Shown here piece after piece: positions 9,232 through 17,412 of a stretch of DNA of 64,000 bases. Source of the stretch: Streptomyces sp. NBC_00659 (lineage in GTDB: Bacteria > Actinomycetota > Actinomycetes > Streptomycetales > Streptomycetaceae); the NCBI RefSeq assembly GCF_036226925.1, contig NZ_CP109031.1, positions 8,060,001 through 8,124,000 on the forward strand, given 5' to 3'. The notes under the pieces were generated by a model. That model was not told where the DNA came from. It saw only the letters and a program-made list of their open reading frames with translations, and searched no databases. Every line of letters begins with the position of its first letter. The first letter of the stretch is position 1. The position numbers and the translations under genes were made by a program.

Positions 9232-9930
9232 TCAGGATTCCTTGAGCCATTCCCGCAACTCGTCCTTCAGGGAACGCTGGAACGCGGTCAGCAGTGCCTG
9301 CACCACCAGCGGCTGCATGTGCGCCGACAGCGACTTCACGGCCGCCACGGACTCCTGTTCGCCCACGGCGTTGCGCAGCAGGCCGGACAGCGCGTGGGCC
9401 GCCGCGCGCGAGTGCTCCAGCAGGACGGTCCGCGCGGCGAGGATCGTCTCGTCCGCGATCGGTACGTCCAGGAGCTCCAGGCCGAGCTTCAGCAGCCCGG
9501 GGTCCAGCCGGACCGGATCCCCCGTCCCCTCGACGACGCCCATCGCGGCGAGCCGCTCCAGGTCCGCGTCACGAAGCGGCCGCCCGGCCCGCCGGTCCAG
9601 TTCCTCCCGGGTGACGTCCTCCATCGCGTCGGGCGCCCAGGAGGCCACCACGGCACGGTGGATGGCGAGGTCGTGCGCGCTCAGACCGGGCGGCAACTGC
9701 GTCAGATGCCGTTCGATCGCGGCCAGTGTCATGCCCTGGTGCTGCAACTCCTCGATGAGCGCGAGCCGGGCCAGATGCTCCCGGCTGTAGTGGCCCACCC
9801 GGCGGGGGCCGATCACGGGCGGCGGCAGCAGGCCCCTGGCGCTGTAGAAGCGGACCGTGCGGACCGTCACGCCCGCCCGCGCGGCCAGTTCGTCGACCGT
9901 GAGCGCCGGCTCCTCGGTGTCCGTCGTCAT
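9232..9930 (-). CDS. MerR-family transcriptional regulator
   Basis: 232 residues. The N-terminal winged helix (about 10-75) has VDELAARAGVTVRTVRFY, the dimerisation helix follows, and a long C-terminal region of about 140 residues contains no cysteine cluster, so it is unlikely to be a metal sensor. The ATG at 9928-9930 with GAGGA six bases upstream is clear, although the frame stays open far upstream. It faces the remnant of an MFS gene, so it may once have controlled a drug exporter. Confidence 0.88.
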   Translation of the reverse strand: MTTDTEEPALTVDELAARAGVTVRTVRFYSARGLLPPPVIGPRRVGHYSREHLARLALIEELQHQGMTLAAIERHLTQLPPGLSAHDLAIHRAVVASWAPDAMEDVTREELDRRAGRPLRDADLERLAAMGVVEGTGDPVRLDPGLLKLGLELLDVPIADETILAARTVLLEHSRAAAHALSGLLRNAVGEQESVAAVKSLSAHMQPLVVQALLTAFQRSLKDELREWLKES

Positions 9931-10160
9931 GGCAGGTCCTCGCCTCTCGCGTCGTGCGGCGCGCGCCCGTGGTGACGGGTGACGGCGCGGTGCAACAGTA
10001 TTGCTGTCCCACCAGTGTTGTGAAAGCGCCTGTCCAGGAGCGACGCGGGTCGCGGTCCGCGAGGTCCGTGAGGTCCGCGCGGTCCTTCGGGCCGACCGTG
10101 CCGGAAGCGGCCGTGACCACGGGTGCCAGGACGGCGCCGCCGACGGGGCGCCCACCTGGC

Positions 10161-10452
10161 TCACGAGCCCGCCCGCCCCGAGTGGCCGCGACCGCCGAGC
10201 CGCGTTCCCCGGTCCTTCTCGGTGGCGACGGCGGAGGCGGAGGCGAGCGTCGCTGCGGCGAGGGTGCCCCAGAGGGCGGCCGGGCCGTGGGGTGCGAGAG
10301 CGGTGATGACCGCCGGGGAGACGGCGAGGCCGAAGCCCGTGGAGAGCTGGAAGCGGGCGAGGGCGCGGCCCAGGAGCCGCGCCGGGGCGAGGCCGGTGAC
10401 GAGCGCGGTGGTGCTGCCGGCGTAGATGATCTCGCCGATCGTGCAGACCACG
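10161..10452 (-). pseudogene. C-terminal remnant of an MFS transporter
   Basis: About 96 codons read as the last membrane spans of a major-facilitator transporter (IGEIIYAGSTTALV, LARFQLSTGFGLAVSP, ALWGTLAAATLA). The homologous reading begins exactly where the TnpB element starts and is closed by an in-frame TGA just inside the junction. No N-terminal half is found beyond the other end of the element, so the gene is broken rather than interrupted. The 230 bp between this remnant and the MerR start hold no further gene. Confidence 0.7.
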
Positions 10453-10522
10453 GTTCAAGGGGGTACCGGCCGTACATACGTTCCTCCTGGCGGTGGGTGG
10501 TGCTCGTTCGTACGATCGCCGC

Positions 10523-11746
10523 ATGCAGCTTCGGTACGCCTTCAGGCTGTACCCGGAGCCTGGCCAACGCATCGCGCTGGCCAGGGCGTTCGGGTGCGCT
10601 CGCGTCGTGTACAACGATGCCGTGCGCGCCCGCGAGGACGCCCGTGCGTCGGGCGGGCCGTTCCCGAAGGCCGCTGAACTGTCCCAGAAGTTGATCACCG
10701 AGGCCAAGCGGACACCGGGGCGGTCCTGGCTGGGTGAGGTCTCTGCGGTCGTCCTCCAGCAGTCCCTGCGCGGCGCGGAATCCGCGTACCGGAACTTCTT
10801 CGCCTCCCTCAAAGGTCAGCGCAAGGGGGCGAAGAGCGGTGCGCCCCGGTTCAAGTCCCGCAAGGACAGCCGTCAGTCGATCCGGTTCACGGCCAATGCC
10901 CGCTGGTCGATCACCGGTTCCGGGAAACTGAACCTCCCGAAGATCGGTGCGGTGAAGGTGAAGTGGTCCCGCGCCCTGCCCGCACGGCCGTCCTCGGTCA
11001 CCGTGATCAAGGATGCGGCCGGACGGTACTTCGCCTCGTTCGTCATCGACACCGACCCGGCCGCGGACGCCGCCCGCATGCCCGACACCGGCCGGACGGT
11101 CGGCATCGACCTGGGCCTGACCTCCTTCGCCGTCCTCTCCGACGGTACGAAGATCGATTCGCCGCGGTTTCTGCGCCGCGCGGAGAAGAAACTAAAACGA
11201 ACCCAGCGGGAGCTGTCCCGCAAGCAGAAGGGATCCAGGAACCGGGAGAAGGTCCGCCTCAAGGTCGCCCGCGCCCACGCGAAAGTGGCCGACGCCCGCC
11301 ACGAGTTCCACCACCAGCTCTCCACGAGGCTGATCCGCGAGAACCAAGCGATCGGTGTGGAGGACCTGGCGGTCAAAGGACTGGCGCGCACGAGGCCGGC
11401 CAAGAGCGTGCACGACGCGGGCTGGGCACGGTTCGTGCACATGCTGGAGTACAAGGCCGCCCGGTACGGGCGCACCCTGGTCAAGATCGGCAGGTTCGAG
11501 CCGACCTCACAGACCTGCTCCACCTGCGGTGTCAAGGACGGCCTCAAACCCCTGCACATCCGGGAATGGACCTGCATCGCCTGCGGCACCCTCCACGACC
11601 GGGACCACAACGCCGCGATCAACATCAGAACGGCCGCCGGACTGGCGGTGACAGCCTGCGGAGCGCCGGTAGGACCAGGACTCGTCCCGGCACAGCGCGA
11701 AGAAACAGGAAGCCACGGAAGCCCGCCCGACACCCGTGCCGCATAG
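10523..11746 (+). CDS. tnpB: RNA-guided endonuclease TnpB family protein
   Basis: 407 residues. The N-terminal helix-turn-helix begins MQLRYAFRLYPEPGQ. The RuvC-like catalytic acids all appear intact: Asp196 (GIDLGLTSF), Glu280 (GVEDLAVKG) and Asp361 (RDHNAAINI). A zinc ribbon CSTCG...CIACG lies between the second and third. TnpB proteins cut DNA under guidance of a transcript from the element's right end and help the element persist. No tnpA accompanies it, so movement would depend on a transposase elsewhere. The ATG at 10523 is chosen because conserved residues start there; an in-frame start 30 bases upstream is possible. Confidence 0.93.
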   Translation: MQLRYAFRLYPEPGQRIALARAFGCARVVYNDAVRAREDARASGGPFPKAAELSQKLITEAKRTPGRSWLGEVSAVVLQQSLRGAESAYRNFFASLKGQRKGAKSGAPRFKSRKDSRQSIRFTANARWSITGSGKLNLPKIGAVKVKWSRALPARPSSVTVIKDAAGRYFASFVIDTDPAADAARMPDTGRTVGIDLGLTSFAVLSDGTKIDSPRFLRRAEKKLKRTQRELSRKQKGSRNREKVRLKVARAHAKVADARHEFHHQLSTRLIRENQAIGVEDLAVKGLARTRPAKSVHDAGWARFVHMLEYKAARYGRTLVKIGRFEPTSQTCSTCGVKDGLKPLHIREWTCIACGTLHDRDHNAAINIRTAAGLAVTACGAPVGPGLVPAQREETGSHGSPPDTRAA

Positions 11747-11830
11747 CGGCACAGAGGCCGAGCGAGCAGACCAGAATCTCCCTCCTTCAGGAGGGAGAGC
11801 AAGTCAAACCCTGAACCTGTCCGATCTGAC
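11647..11830 (+). ncRNA. Candidate omega/reRNA of TnpB (position inferred)
   Basis: In studied TnpB elements the guide RNA overlaps the 3' end of tnpB, ends its scaffold in the right-end hairpin and takes its guide from the DNA just outside the element. By that rule the scaffold ends near 11811 and the guide would start with CCTGAACCTG. I see the hairpin and the intact nuclease; the RNA itself is inferred and the 5' limit is a guess. Confidence 0.3.
11777..11798. repeat. Right-end hairpin of the TnpB element
   Basis: A perfect 9-bp stem (TCTCCCTCC / GGAGGGAGA) with a four-base TTCA loop lies 30 bases after the tnpB stop and is followed by GTCAAAC. In this superfamily a subterminal hairpin at the right end is recognised by the transposase and also forms the 3' scaffold of the guide (omega) RNA. 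Confidence 0.65.
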
Positions 11831-11870
11831 AGCGCTGGGCACCGACCTGCTGGCGGCCGTACTGCGCTGA
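11811..11870 (+). pseudogene. C-terminal remnant of a plus-strand gene, possibly a TetR-type regulator
   Basis: Immediately right of the TnpB element an open frame reads LNLSDLTALGTDLLAAVLR and stops at 11870. It has the look of the final helix of a TetR-family regulator, but 19 residues are too few to be sure. The frame enters from the element, so the rest of the gene is missing. Confidence 0.35.
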
Positions 11871-11905
11871 TCACCACTGTCAGTGGCGGCCTCTACGGTG
11901 ATGTC

Positions 11906-12385
11906 ATGTCGGAGATCATGTACGTCCGGGGTGATGCCACCGTTCCGTCGGTCAAGGGCGTCAAGCTGATCGCCCACGTCTGCAACGACATAGGGGGCTG
12001 GGGGAAGGGCTTCGTGCTGGCGCTCTCCCGCCGCTGGCCGGAACCCGAGGCCGCGTACCGCGCCTGGCACCGCGACCGCGCGGGCAACGACTTCGGCCTG
12101 GGCGCGGCCCAGTTCGTCCAGGTCGAGCCGTACGTGTGGGTGGCGAACCTGGTGGGCCAGCGGGGGATACGCACCGGCAGCAAGGGCGTGCCCGTGCGCT
12201 ACGAGGCCATCGACGCCTCGCTCGGACTGCTGGCCGACAAGGCGGTCGAGCTCGGGGCCTCCGTGCACATGCCGCGTATCGGGTGCGGCCTGGCCGGCGG
12301 CCGGTGGGCGCGTGTGGAACCGCTGGTCACCGAACGGCTCGTGCGTCGCGGCCTGGCGGTGACTGTGTACGACCACGGTGGCTGA
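11906..12385 (+). CDS. Macro-domain (ADP-ribose-binding) protein
   Basis: 159 residues forming a single macro domain. The ligand loops AHVCNDIGGWGKGFV (about 23-37) and MPRIGCGLAGGRW (about 118-130) resemble the Poa1p/TARG1 branch, which removes ADP-ribose from phosphate or acidic side chains. The Gly-rich first loop and Asp (CND) would bind adenosine-ribose. Cytosolic; no partner ADP-ribosyltransferase is seen nearby. The ATG at 11906 has only a weak ggtg upstream; Met at 11918 is an alternative. It follows the remnant at 11870 with 35 bp between. Confidence 0.85.
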   Translation: MSEIMYVRGDATVPSVKGVKLIAHVCNDIGGWGKGFVLALSRRWPEPEAAYRAWHRDRAGNDFGLGAAQFVQVEPYVWVANLVGQRGIRTGSKGVPVRYEAIDASLGLLADKAVELGASVHMPRIGCGLAGGRWARVEPLVTERLVRRGLAVTVYDHGG

Positions 12386-12458
12386 CCGGCGCCGGGATGC
12401 GGGCGGGCGACGGGGGACAGATCCCGGTCCCGAGCCCGGCGGGGCTCGTGAAAGCGGG

Positions 12459-12476
12459 TTGCGGAAGTTTCTGCAA
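12459..12476. promoter_or_regulatory. Candidate operator upstream of the PfkB kinase
   Basis: The 18-bp imperfect palindrome TTGCGGAAGTTTCTGCAA (14 of 18 positions symmetric) lies 61-78 bases before the kinase ATG. Its right half is followed by a second TTTCTTGC, giving a 9-bp-spaced partial direct repeat. It stands out as an AT-richer block in very GC-rich DNA. Which regulator binds is unknown. Confidence 0.4.
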
Positions 12477-12537
12477 TTTCTTGCGGTGATCGTCGGGGGC
12501 CTGGTTGACTTGCTGCTCGCGTCCGAGAGGGAGAGCC

Positions 12538-13482
12538 ATGAGCCGCGAGACCGACGTCCTCGTCCTGGGCGGTGCGGGTGTGGACACCATCGTCCACGTC
12601 CCCGAACTGCCGTTGCCCTACGCCGACAGCTACATGATCCGTCCAGGCATCGAGACCCGCGCCGGGCAGACCGGCGACTTCGTCGCACTGGGCCTGCACG
12701 CCCTCGGCCTGCGCACGCACCACCTCGACCTGCTCGGCGACGACCCCGAGGGCGACCTCGTGCGAGCACTGCACCGGGACCGGGGCATCGCGCTCACCGA
12801 GATCGCCCAGCCCGCGGGCACCAAACGCGCGGTCAATCTCGTCGGCCCCGACGGGCGCAGGCTGTCCCTGTACGACGACAGCCGGTCGAGCGAGGCGGAC
12901 AGGCTGCCCGAGAAGACGGTACGGGACCTGGCCGCGGCGAGCCGGCACGCCCATGTCTCCATCACCTACCCCTGCGCCTTCGCCCTGCCGGTCCTGCGGG
13001 AAACCGGGGTGACCGTCTCGACCGACCTGCACAACTGGGACGGCGAGAACCCGTACCACGAGGCCTTCGCCTACGCCGCCGACATCGTGTTCGTCTCCAC
13101 GACCGCCCTCGCCGACCCCGAGACCACCATGCGGAAGATCGTGGAGCGGGGCCGGGCCGAGGTGGTCGTCGCCACCGCCGGTGCCGAGGGCGCGTACATG
13201 CTGGTCGACGACGAGGTGACGCACATCCCCGCGATCCCGCCCCGCACACCGGTCGTCGACTCGAACGGCGCCGGGGACTCCTTCGCCGCGGGCTTCCTCT
13301 ACGGCCGTCTGTCCGGCGAACCTCTCGGGCGCTGCGCCCTGTACGGCGCGCTGGCCGGCGCCTACGCCTGCACGGTGCCCGCGACCCGGGCCGACGCCAT
13401 CAGCCGCGCGGAACTCCTCGACCAGGTCGCGGAGTTCGACCGCCGGGAGGCCGAACCCGAGGCCGAACCCGCGCGCCCCTGA
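12538..13482 (+). CDS. PfkB-family carbohydrate kinase
   Basis: 314 residues, ribokinase fold. The N-terminal signature VLGGAGVDTIVHVPELP lies at the start, and the anion-hole/catalytic motif SNGAGDSFAAGFLYG is near 242-256 with Asp as the base. It phosphorylates a sugar or nucleoside using ATP; the substrate is not identifiable. The start codon at 12538 has a strong GAGAGGGAGAG ribosome site two bases upstream, so it is preferred to the in-frame start at 12505. The gene is convergent with the M1 peptidase, and the 149 bp between them show no clear hairpin. Confidence 0.88.
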   Translation: MSRETDVLVLGGAGVDTIVHVPELPLPYADSYMIRPGIETRAGQTGDFVALGLHALGLRTHHLDLLGDDPEGDLVRALHRDRGIALTEIAQPAGTKRAVNLVGPDGRRLSLYDDSRSSEADRLPEKTVRDLAAASRHAHVSITYPCAFALPVLRETGVTVSTDLHNWDGENPYHEAFAYAADIVFVSTTALADPETTMRKIVERGRAEVVVATAGAEGAYMLVDDEVTHIPAIPPRTPVVDSNGAGDSFAAGFLYGRLSGEPLGRCALYGALAGAYACTVPATRADAISRAELLDQVAEFDRREAEPEAEPARP

Positions 13483-13631
13483 CGGACAACCCGATGCCGG
13501 CGACGGTAGGGCCGCCGATGACGTTCTCCGGCGCGGCCGCGGCCCTTGGCCGAGCGCTGTGGACGTGCGACAGGTCCGCGCCCCCGATTCGGCGGGACGC
13601 GGACCCGTGCCGCAGCCTGTGGGAGCGTGCC

Positions 13632-15131
13632 TCAGCCCGAGTGCACCGTGTCCGTCGCGGCGATCTTCTTCCACGACTTCGGCGGGACGACGGCGCCCTT
13701 CGCCGCGGCGGCCGAGGCCACGCCCGCGCTCCGCGCCGCGGGCGCCGCCGGCTTCGACGACTGGAACAGCCAGGTGTCGAAGAGCGCCGCGAGTGACGTG
13801 CCGGACACCTGCTCCGCGTACTTCTGGAAGTCGGCGACCGACGCGTTCCCGTACGCGTGTTCCTTCGGCCAGCCCTTCAGGATGGCGAAGAAGGCGTCGT
13901 CCCCGACCTCGTTGCGCAGCGCCTGCACCGCCAGCGCGCCCCGGTCGTAGACCGCGATGTCGAACTGGTTGTCGGGCCCCGGGTCGCCGGGAGCGACCGA
14001 CCAGAAGGCGTCGTCCGCCGGATGCGAGGCGTACACGTAGTCCGCGAGCTCCTGTGTGGTGCCCTCGCCCTCGTGCTCCGACCACAGCCACTGCGCGTAG
14101 CGCGCGAAACCCTCGTTGATCCAGATGTCCTTCCAGCCCTTCAGCGACACGTCGTCGCCGTACCACTGGTGCGCCAACTCGTGCACGACCACAGAGGTGT
14201 TGGAGCCGTTCGCGAACTGCCGGGGGCTGTAGAACACGCGGGTCTGGGTCTCCAGCGCGTATCCGGTGGTGGTGTTGGGGACGTAGCCGCCGGCGCTGCT
14301 GAAGGGATACGGCCCGAAGTAGCCGCTCAGCCAGTCGACCAGCTCGCCCGTGCGCTCGACACTGGCGCGCGCGGACCCGTCGTTGTCGCCGAGATCCTTG
14401 CTGTAGGCGTTGACCACCGGGACGCCGCCCTCGGAGGTGCCGGTCGTGATGTCGAACTTCCCGACCGCGAGCGTGGTCAGATACGTGGCCTGCGGCTTGT
14501 TGGACCGCCAGTTGTAGCGGGTCCAGCCGAGCCGCGAACTCGTCGACTGGAGCGTGCCGTTGGAGATGGCCTGGGTGCCGTCCGGCACGGCCACCGACAC
14601 GTCGTAGGTCGCCTTGTCGAGCGGGTGGTCGTTGCTCGGGTACCACCACCAGGCCGACTCGGGCTCGTCCGCCGCGACCGCCCCGTCCGGGGTGCGGTGC
14701 CAGGTCGAGAAGCCGTACGCGCTCTTCGTGGACGGCACTCCGCTGTAGCGGACGACGACCGTGACGGATGTGCCCTTGGCGAGCGGCTTCGCCGGGGTGA
14801 TCTGCAGCTCGTGCTCACCGGAGGCCGCGAACGACGCCTTCACGCCGTTGACCCGGACCTCGCTGACATCCAGCAGAAAGTCCAGATCGAACCGGGACAG
14901 GTCCTGCGTGGTGGTCGCCAGGAGGGTGGCCGTGCCCTCCAGTTCGTCCGTCCCCGGCTGGTACGTGAGCCTCAGGTCGTAGTGCGAGACGTCGTATCCG
15001 CCGTTGCCGTAGGCCGGGTAGTAGGCGTCGCCGATGCCCGGCGTTCCCGGTGTGTAACTTGCCGCCGATGCCGGGATCGCCAGCAGCAGGGAGGCGGCGA
15101 GGGCGCCCGGGGCGATGAGTCTGCGGTGCAC
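13632..15131 (-). CDS. Secreted M1-family metallopeptidase (aminopeptidase)
   Basis: 499 residues. A Sec signal peptide (MHRRLIAPGALAASLLLAIP, cleaved after ASA) leads to a beta-sandwich M1 N-terminal domain and the gluzincin catalytic domain. HELAHQWYG near 315 and NEGFARY 18 residues on give the two His and Glu zinc ligands with the catalytic Glu. The exopeptidase GAMEN motif appears as ALETQT, which still supports aminopeptidase activity. The GTG at 15131 is chosen because GGAG lies six bases upstream; an in-frame TTG 12 bases earlier overlaps that ribosome site. The next secreted peptidase is divergent from it. Confidence 0.92.
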   Translation of the reverse strand: MHRRLIAPGALAASLLLAIPASAASYTPGTPGIGDAYYPAYGNGGYDVSHYDLRLTYQPGTDELEGTATLLATTTQDLSRFDLDFLLDVSEVRVNGVKASFAASGEHELQITPAKPLAKGTSVTVVVRYSGVPSTKSAYGFSTWHRTPDGAVAADEPESAWWWYPSNDHPLDKATYDVSVAVPDGTQAISNGTLQSTSSRLGWTRYNWRSNKPQATYLTTLAVGKFDITTGTSEGGVPVVNAYSKDLGDNDGSARASVERTGELVDWLSGYFGPYPFSSAGGYVPNTTTGYALETQTRVFYSPRQFANGSNTSVVVHELAHQWYGDDVSLKGWKDIWINEGFARYAQWLWSEHEGEGTTQELADYVYASHPADDAFWSVAPGDPGPDNQFDIAVYDRGALAVQALRNEVGDDAFFAILKGWPKEHAYGNASVADFQKYAEQVSGTSLAALFDTWLFQSSKPAAPAARSAGVASAAAAKGAVVPPKSWKKIAATDTVHSG

Positions 15132-15314
15132 GTCGAGCTCCAAGTCGTGGGGGCGTGAAGTCGGTCCGGAGCCTATTCAGTCCCTGGGGCCCCGGTCATG
15201 TCCACGGCCACCCCTGTCACACGATCGCCATTCGGCCGACATGAGCCATCCGGCCCCGATGGCCTGTCACCGACCCTCTGTCGCACAGGAGTCGACCCGG
15301 GGTACGTTCCGCGC

Positions 15315-17306
15315 ATGCCGATACCAGTGAGCCGCATGCGCTTCATGACCTGGAGAACGCTCGCGACGGCGGCCGTCGCCGCCCTGATGGCCGCCTTACT
15401 CGTCCCGGTCGCCGCACACGGCGCCCCGAGAGAGAGCGCCCCGGTCTACTCGTACGAGAACGCGATCCGTGAGTCCGTCTGGGTCGACACCGGCCTCGAC
15501 GGCGACGGCGACGGACGGCACGACCGCGTCGCCGTCGACATCGTCCGGCCCCGCGAACTCGCCCGCCAGGGACGCAAGATCCCCGTCATCATGGACGCCA
15601 GCCCGTACTACTCCTGCTGCGGGCGCGGCAACGAGAGCCAGAAGAAGACGTACGACGCGAACGGTCACGTCGTGCAGATGCCACTGTTCTACGACAACTA
15701 CTTCGTGCCGCGCGGCTACGCCTTCGTCGGTGTCGACCTCGCCGGCACCAACCGCTCCGACGGCTGCGTCGACGTGGGCGGCCGCTCCGACATCCTGTCC
15801 GCCAAGGCGGTCGTCGACTGGCTGAACGGCCGGGCCAAGGGCTACACCACGCGCACCGGCACCGCCACGGCCGGAGCCGGCTGGACCAACGGCAGGACCG
15901 GGATGATCGGCAAGAGCTGGGACGGCACCATCGCCAACGGCGTCGCCGCCACCGGCGTCAAGGGCCTGAAGACCATCGTGCCGATCAGCGCCATCTCCTC
16001 CTGGTACGACTACTACTTCGCCAAGGGCGCCCCGCTCTACGACTCCGGCCCGGACTGGCTGTCCGGCTACGTCGACAGTCCCGACGCCCGCGCCAAGTGC
16101 GCGGCCGTGCAGCGGAAGCTGGTCGACGAGGCGCCGCGCACCGGCGACTGGACATCGCTGTGGACCGAGCGCGACTACGTCAAGGACGCCTCGAAGGTGA
16201 GGGCCAGCGTCTTCCTCGTGCACGGTATGCAGGACCTCAACGTCCGTACCAAGAACTTCGGCCAGTGGTGGGACGCCCTCGCCAGGAACGGGGTCGAGCG
16301 CAAGATCTGGCTCTCCCAGACCGGCCATGTCGACCCCTTCGACTTCCGCCGCTCCGCCTGGGTCGACACCCTGCACCGCTGGTTCGACCATGAACTCCTC
16401 GGCTACGACAACGGCATCGACCGCGAGCCCATGGCCGACATCGAACGCCACCCCGACCAGTGGGCCACCTCCGCCGTCTGGCCGCCCCGCACCACGGGTG
16501 CCACGACCCTGCGACCGGGTACGGGCGCGCAGCCGGGTGTCGGCACCCTCGGGCTCCGCCGCGCATCCGGCACCGAGACCTTCACCGACGACCCGGGGCA
16601 GAGCGAGACCGACTGGGCCGCGCACATCGACCGGCCGACCGCCGACAAGGCCGGCTTCACCACCCGGCCGCTCACCCGGGACCTACGGCTCTCCGGCTCC
16701 TCCAAGGTGACCGTCACCGCCACACCCACCACCTCGACGGCCCACCTCTCGGCGGTCCTCGTCGACCTCGGCCCGGACACCGTCCGCGACTACACAGGCT
16801 CGGGCGAGGGCGTCAACACCCTCACCGACCGCACCTGCTGGGGCGCGAGCACGGTCGGCGACAGCTCCTGCTACAAGGTGACCGAGGCGGCCAGGACCGA
16901 CGTCGAGCAGACGGTCCTCAGCCGCGGCTGGGCCGACCTCGGCAACTACGCCTCGGACCGAGGCGTTCCGCTCACCCCGGGGAAGGCGTACACCATCACG
17001 CTGGACCTGGCGGCCACGGACCACGTGGTCCCGAAGGGGCACCGGCTCGCGCTGATCGTCGCGGGCACCGACAAGGACCTCATCGACCCTCCCACCGGTA
17101 CACCGACCCTCACTCTCGACCTGGCCCGCACCTCGGCCCGCGTGCCCCTGGTGGGCGGCGCGGACGCGTTCGAGCGCGCGACGGCGGGCTCCGCGGCGAC
17201 ACCGGCCGCGTCCGTCCTCGACGGCGTACGCGCGCCGCGCACCGCGTCCCAGGGGAGGAACACTGACCCCGTACCCCATTTACCCCTGACCCCCATTTAC
17301 CCCTGA
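15315..17306 (+). CDS. Secreted Xaa-Pro dipeptidyl-peptidase-like protein (CocE/S15 family)
   Basis: 663 residues with a signal peptide, an alpha/beta-hydrolase domain and a C-terminal jelly-roll domain. The triad is visible as Ser201 (GKSWDG), Asp in HGMQDLNVRT and His in QTGHVDPF. Family members remove X-Pro dipeptides or cleave esters outside the cell. A TTA leucine codon at 15396-15398 in the signal peptide (residue 28) would make translation depend on the bldA tRNA. TACGTT at 15303-15308 ends six bases before the ATG, suggesting a leaderless mRNA. Met codons at 15336 and 15345 are alternative starts. The stop lies inside a 17-bp tandem repeat. Confidence 0.88.
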   Translation: MPIPVSRMRFMTWRTLATAAVAALMAALLVPVAAHGAPRESAPVYSYENAIRESVWVDTGLDGDGDGRHDRVAVDIVRPRELARQGRKIPVIMDASPYYSCCGRGNESQKKTYDANGHVVQMPLFYDNYFVPRGYAFVGVDLAGTNRSDGCVDVGGRSDILSAKAVVDWLNGRAKGYTTRTGTATAGAGWTNGRTGMIGKSWDGTIANGVAATGVKGLKTIVPISAISSWYDYYFAKGAPLYDSGPDWLSGYVDSPDARAKCAAVQRKLVDEAPRTGDWTSLWTERDYVKDASKVRASVFLVHGMQDLNVRTKNFGQWWDALARNGVERKIWLSQTGHVDPFDFRRSAWVDTLHRWFDHELLGYDNGIDREPMADIERHPDQWATSAVWPPRTTGATTLRPGTGAQPGVGTLGLRRASGTETFTDDPGQSETDWAAHIDRPTADKAGFTTRPLTRDLRLSGSSKVTVTATPTTSTAHLSAVLVDLGPDTVRDYTGSGEGVNTLTDRTCWGASTVGDSSCYKVTEAARTDVEQTVLSRGWADLGNYASDRGVPLTPGKAYTITLDLAATDHVVPKGHRLALIVAGTDKDLIDPPTGTPTLTLDLARTSARVPLVGGADAFERATAGSAATPAASVLDGVRAPRTASQGRNTDPVPHLPLTPIYP

Positions 17307-17324
17307 CCCCCATATACCCCTGAC
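17274..17324. repeat. Three copies of a 17-bp tandem repeat at the end of the S15 gene
   Basis: The unit CCCCATTTACCCCTGAC occurs at 17274 and 17291 exactly and at 17308 with one change. The peptidase stop codon (17304-17306) lies in the second copy, so repeat number sets the last residues of the protein (about LPLTPIYP). Because 17 is not a multiple of three, each copy presents TGA in a different frame. Confidence 0.85.
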
Positions 17325-17412
17325 CCCCTGACCTTCTGGTCCTCGGGCCCGCCGATCGGCCGGTCCGACGACCCTTGGGCCCGCCGACCCTCCGGCCCGC
17401 CGCGGACGGAGT

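Larger units (their letters stand above)
10453..11811 (+). mobile_element. Solitary TnpB element (IS200/IS605 superfamily, IS1341-like), approximate ends
   Basis: The element carries tnpB only; no Y1 transposase is present. The left end lies near GGTTCAAGGGGG (about 10453), where the MFS remnant stops. The right end lies just after a 9-bp hairpin at 11777-11798 and the GTCAAAC that follows it, where a different remnant reading frame begins. There are no terminal inverted repeats or visible target duplication, as expected for this superfamily. Exact ends would need an empty-site comparison. Confidence 0.7.

Noticed and set aside
9931..10812. N-terminal extension of the MerR reading frame through the TnpB left end
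   Set aside because: The frame is open by chance; the ATG at 9930 has a proper ribosome site and homology begins there.
12199..14649. Minus-strand open frame of about 816 codons
   Set aside because: It crosses the PfkB kinase and runs in another frame from the M1 peptidase; no recognisable domain.
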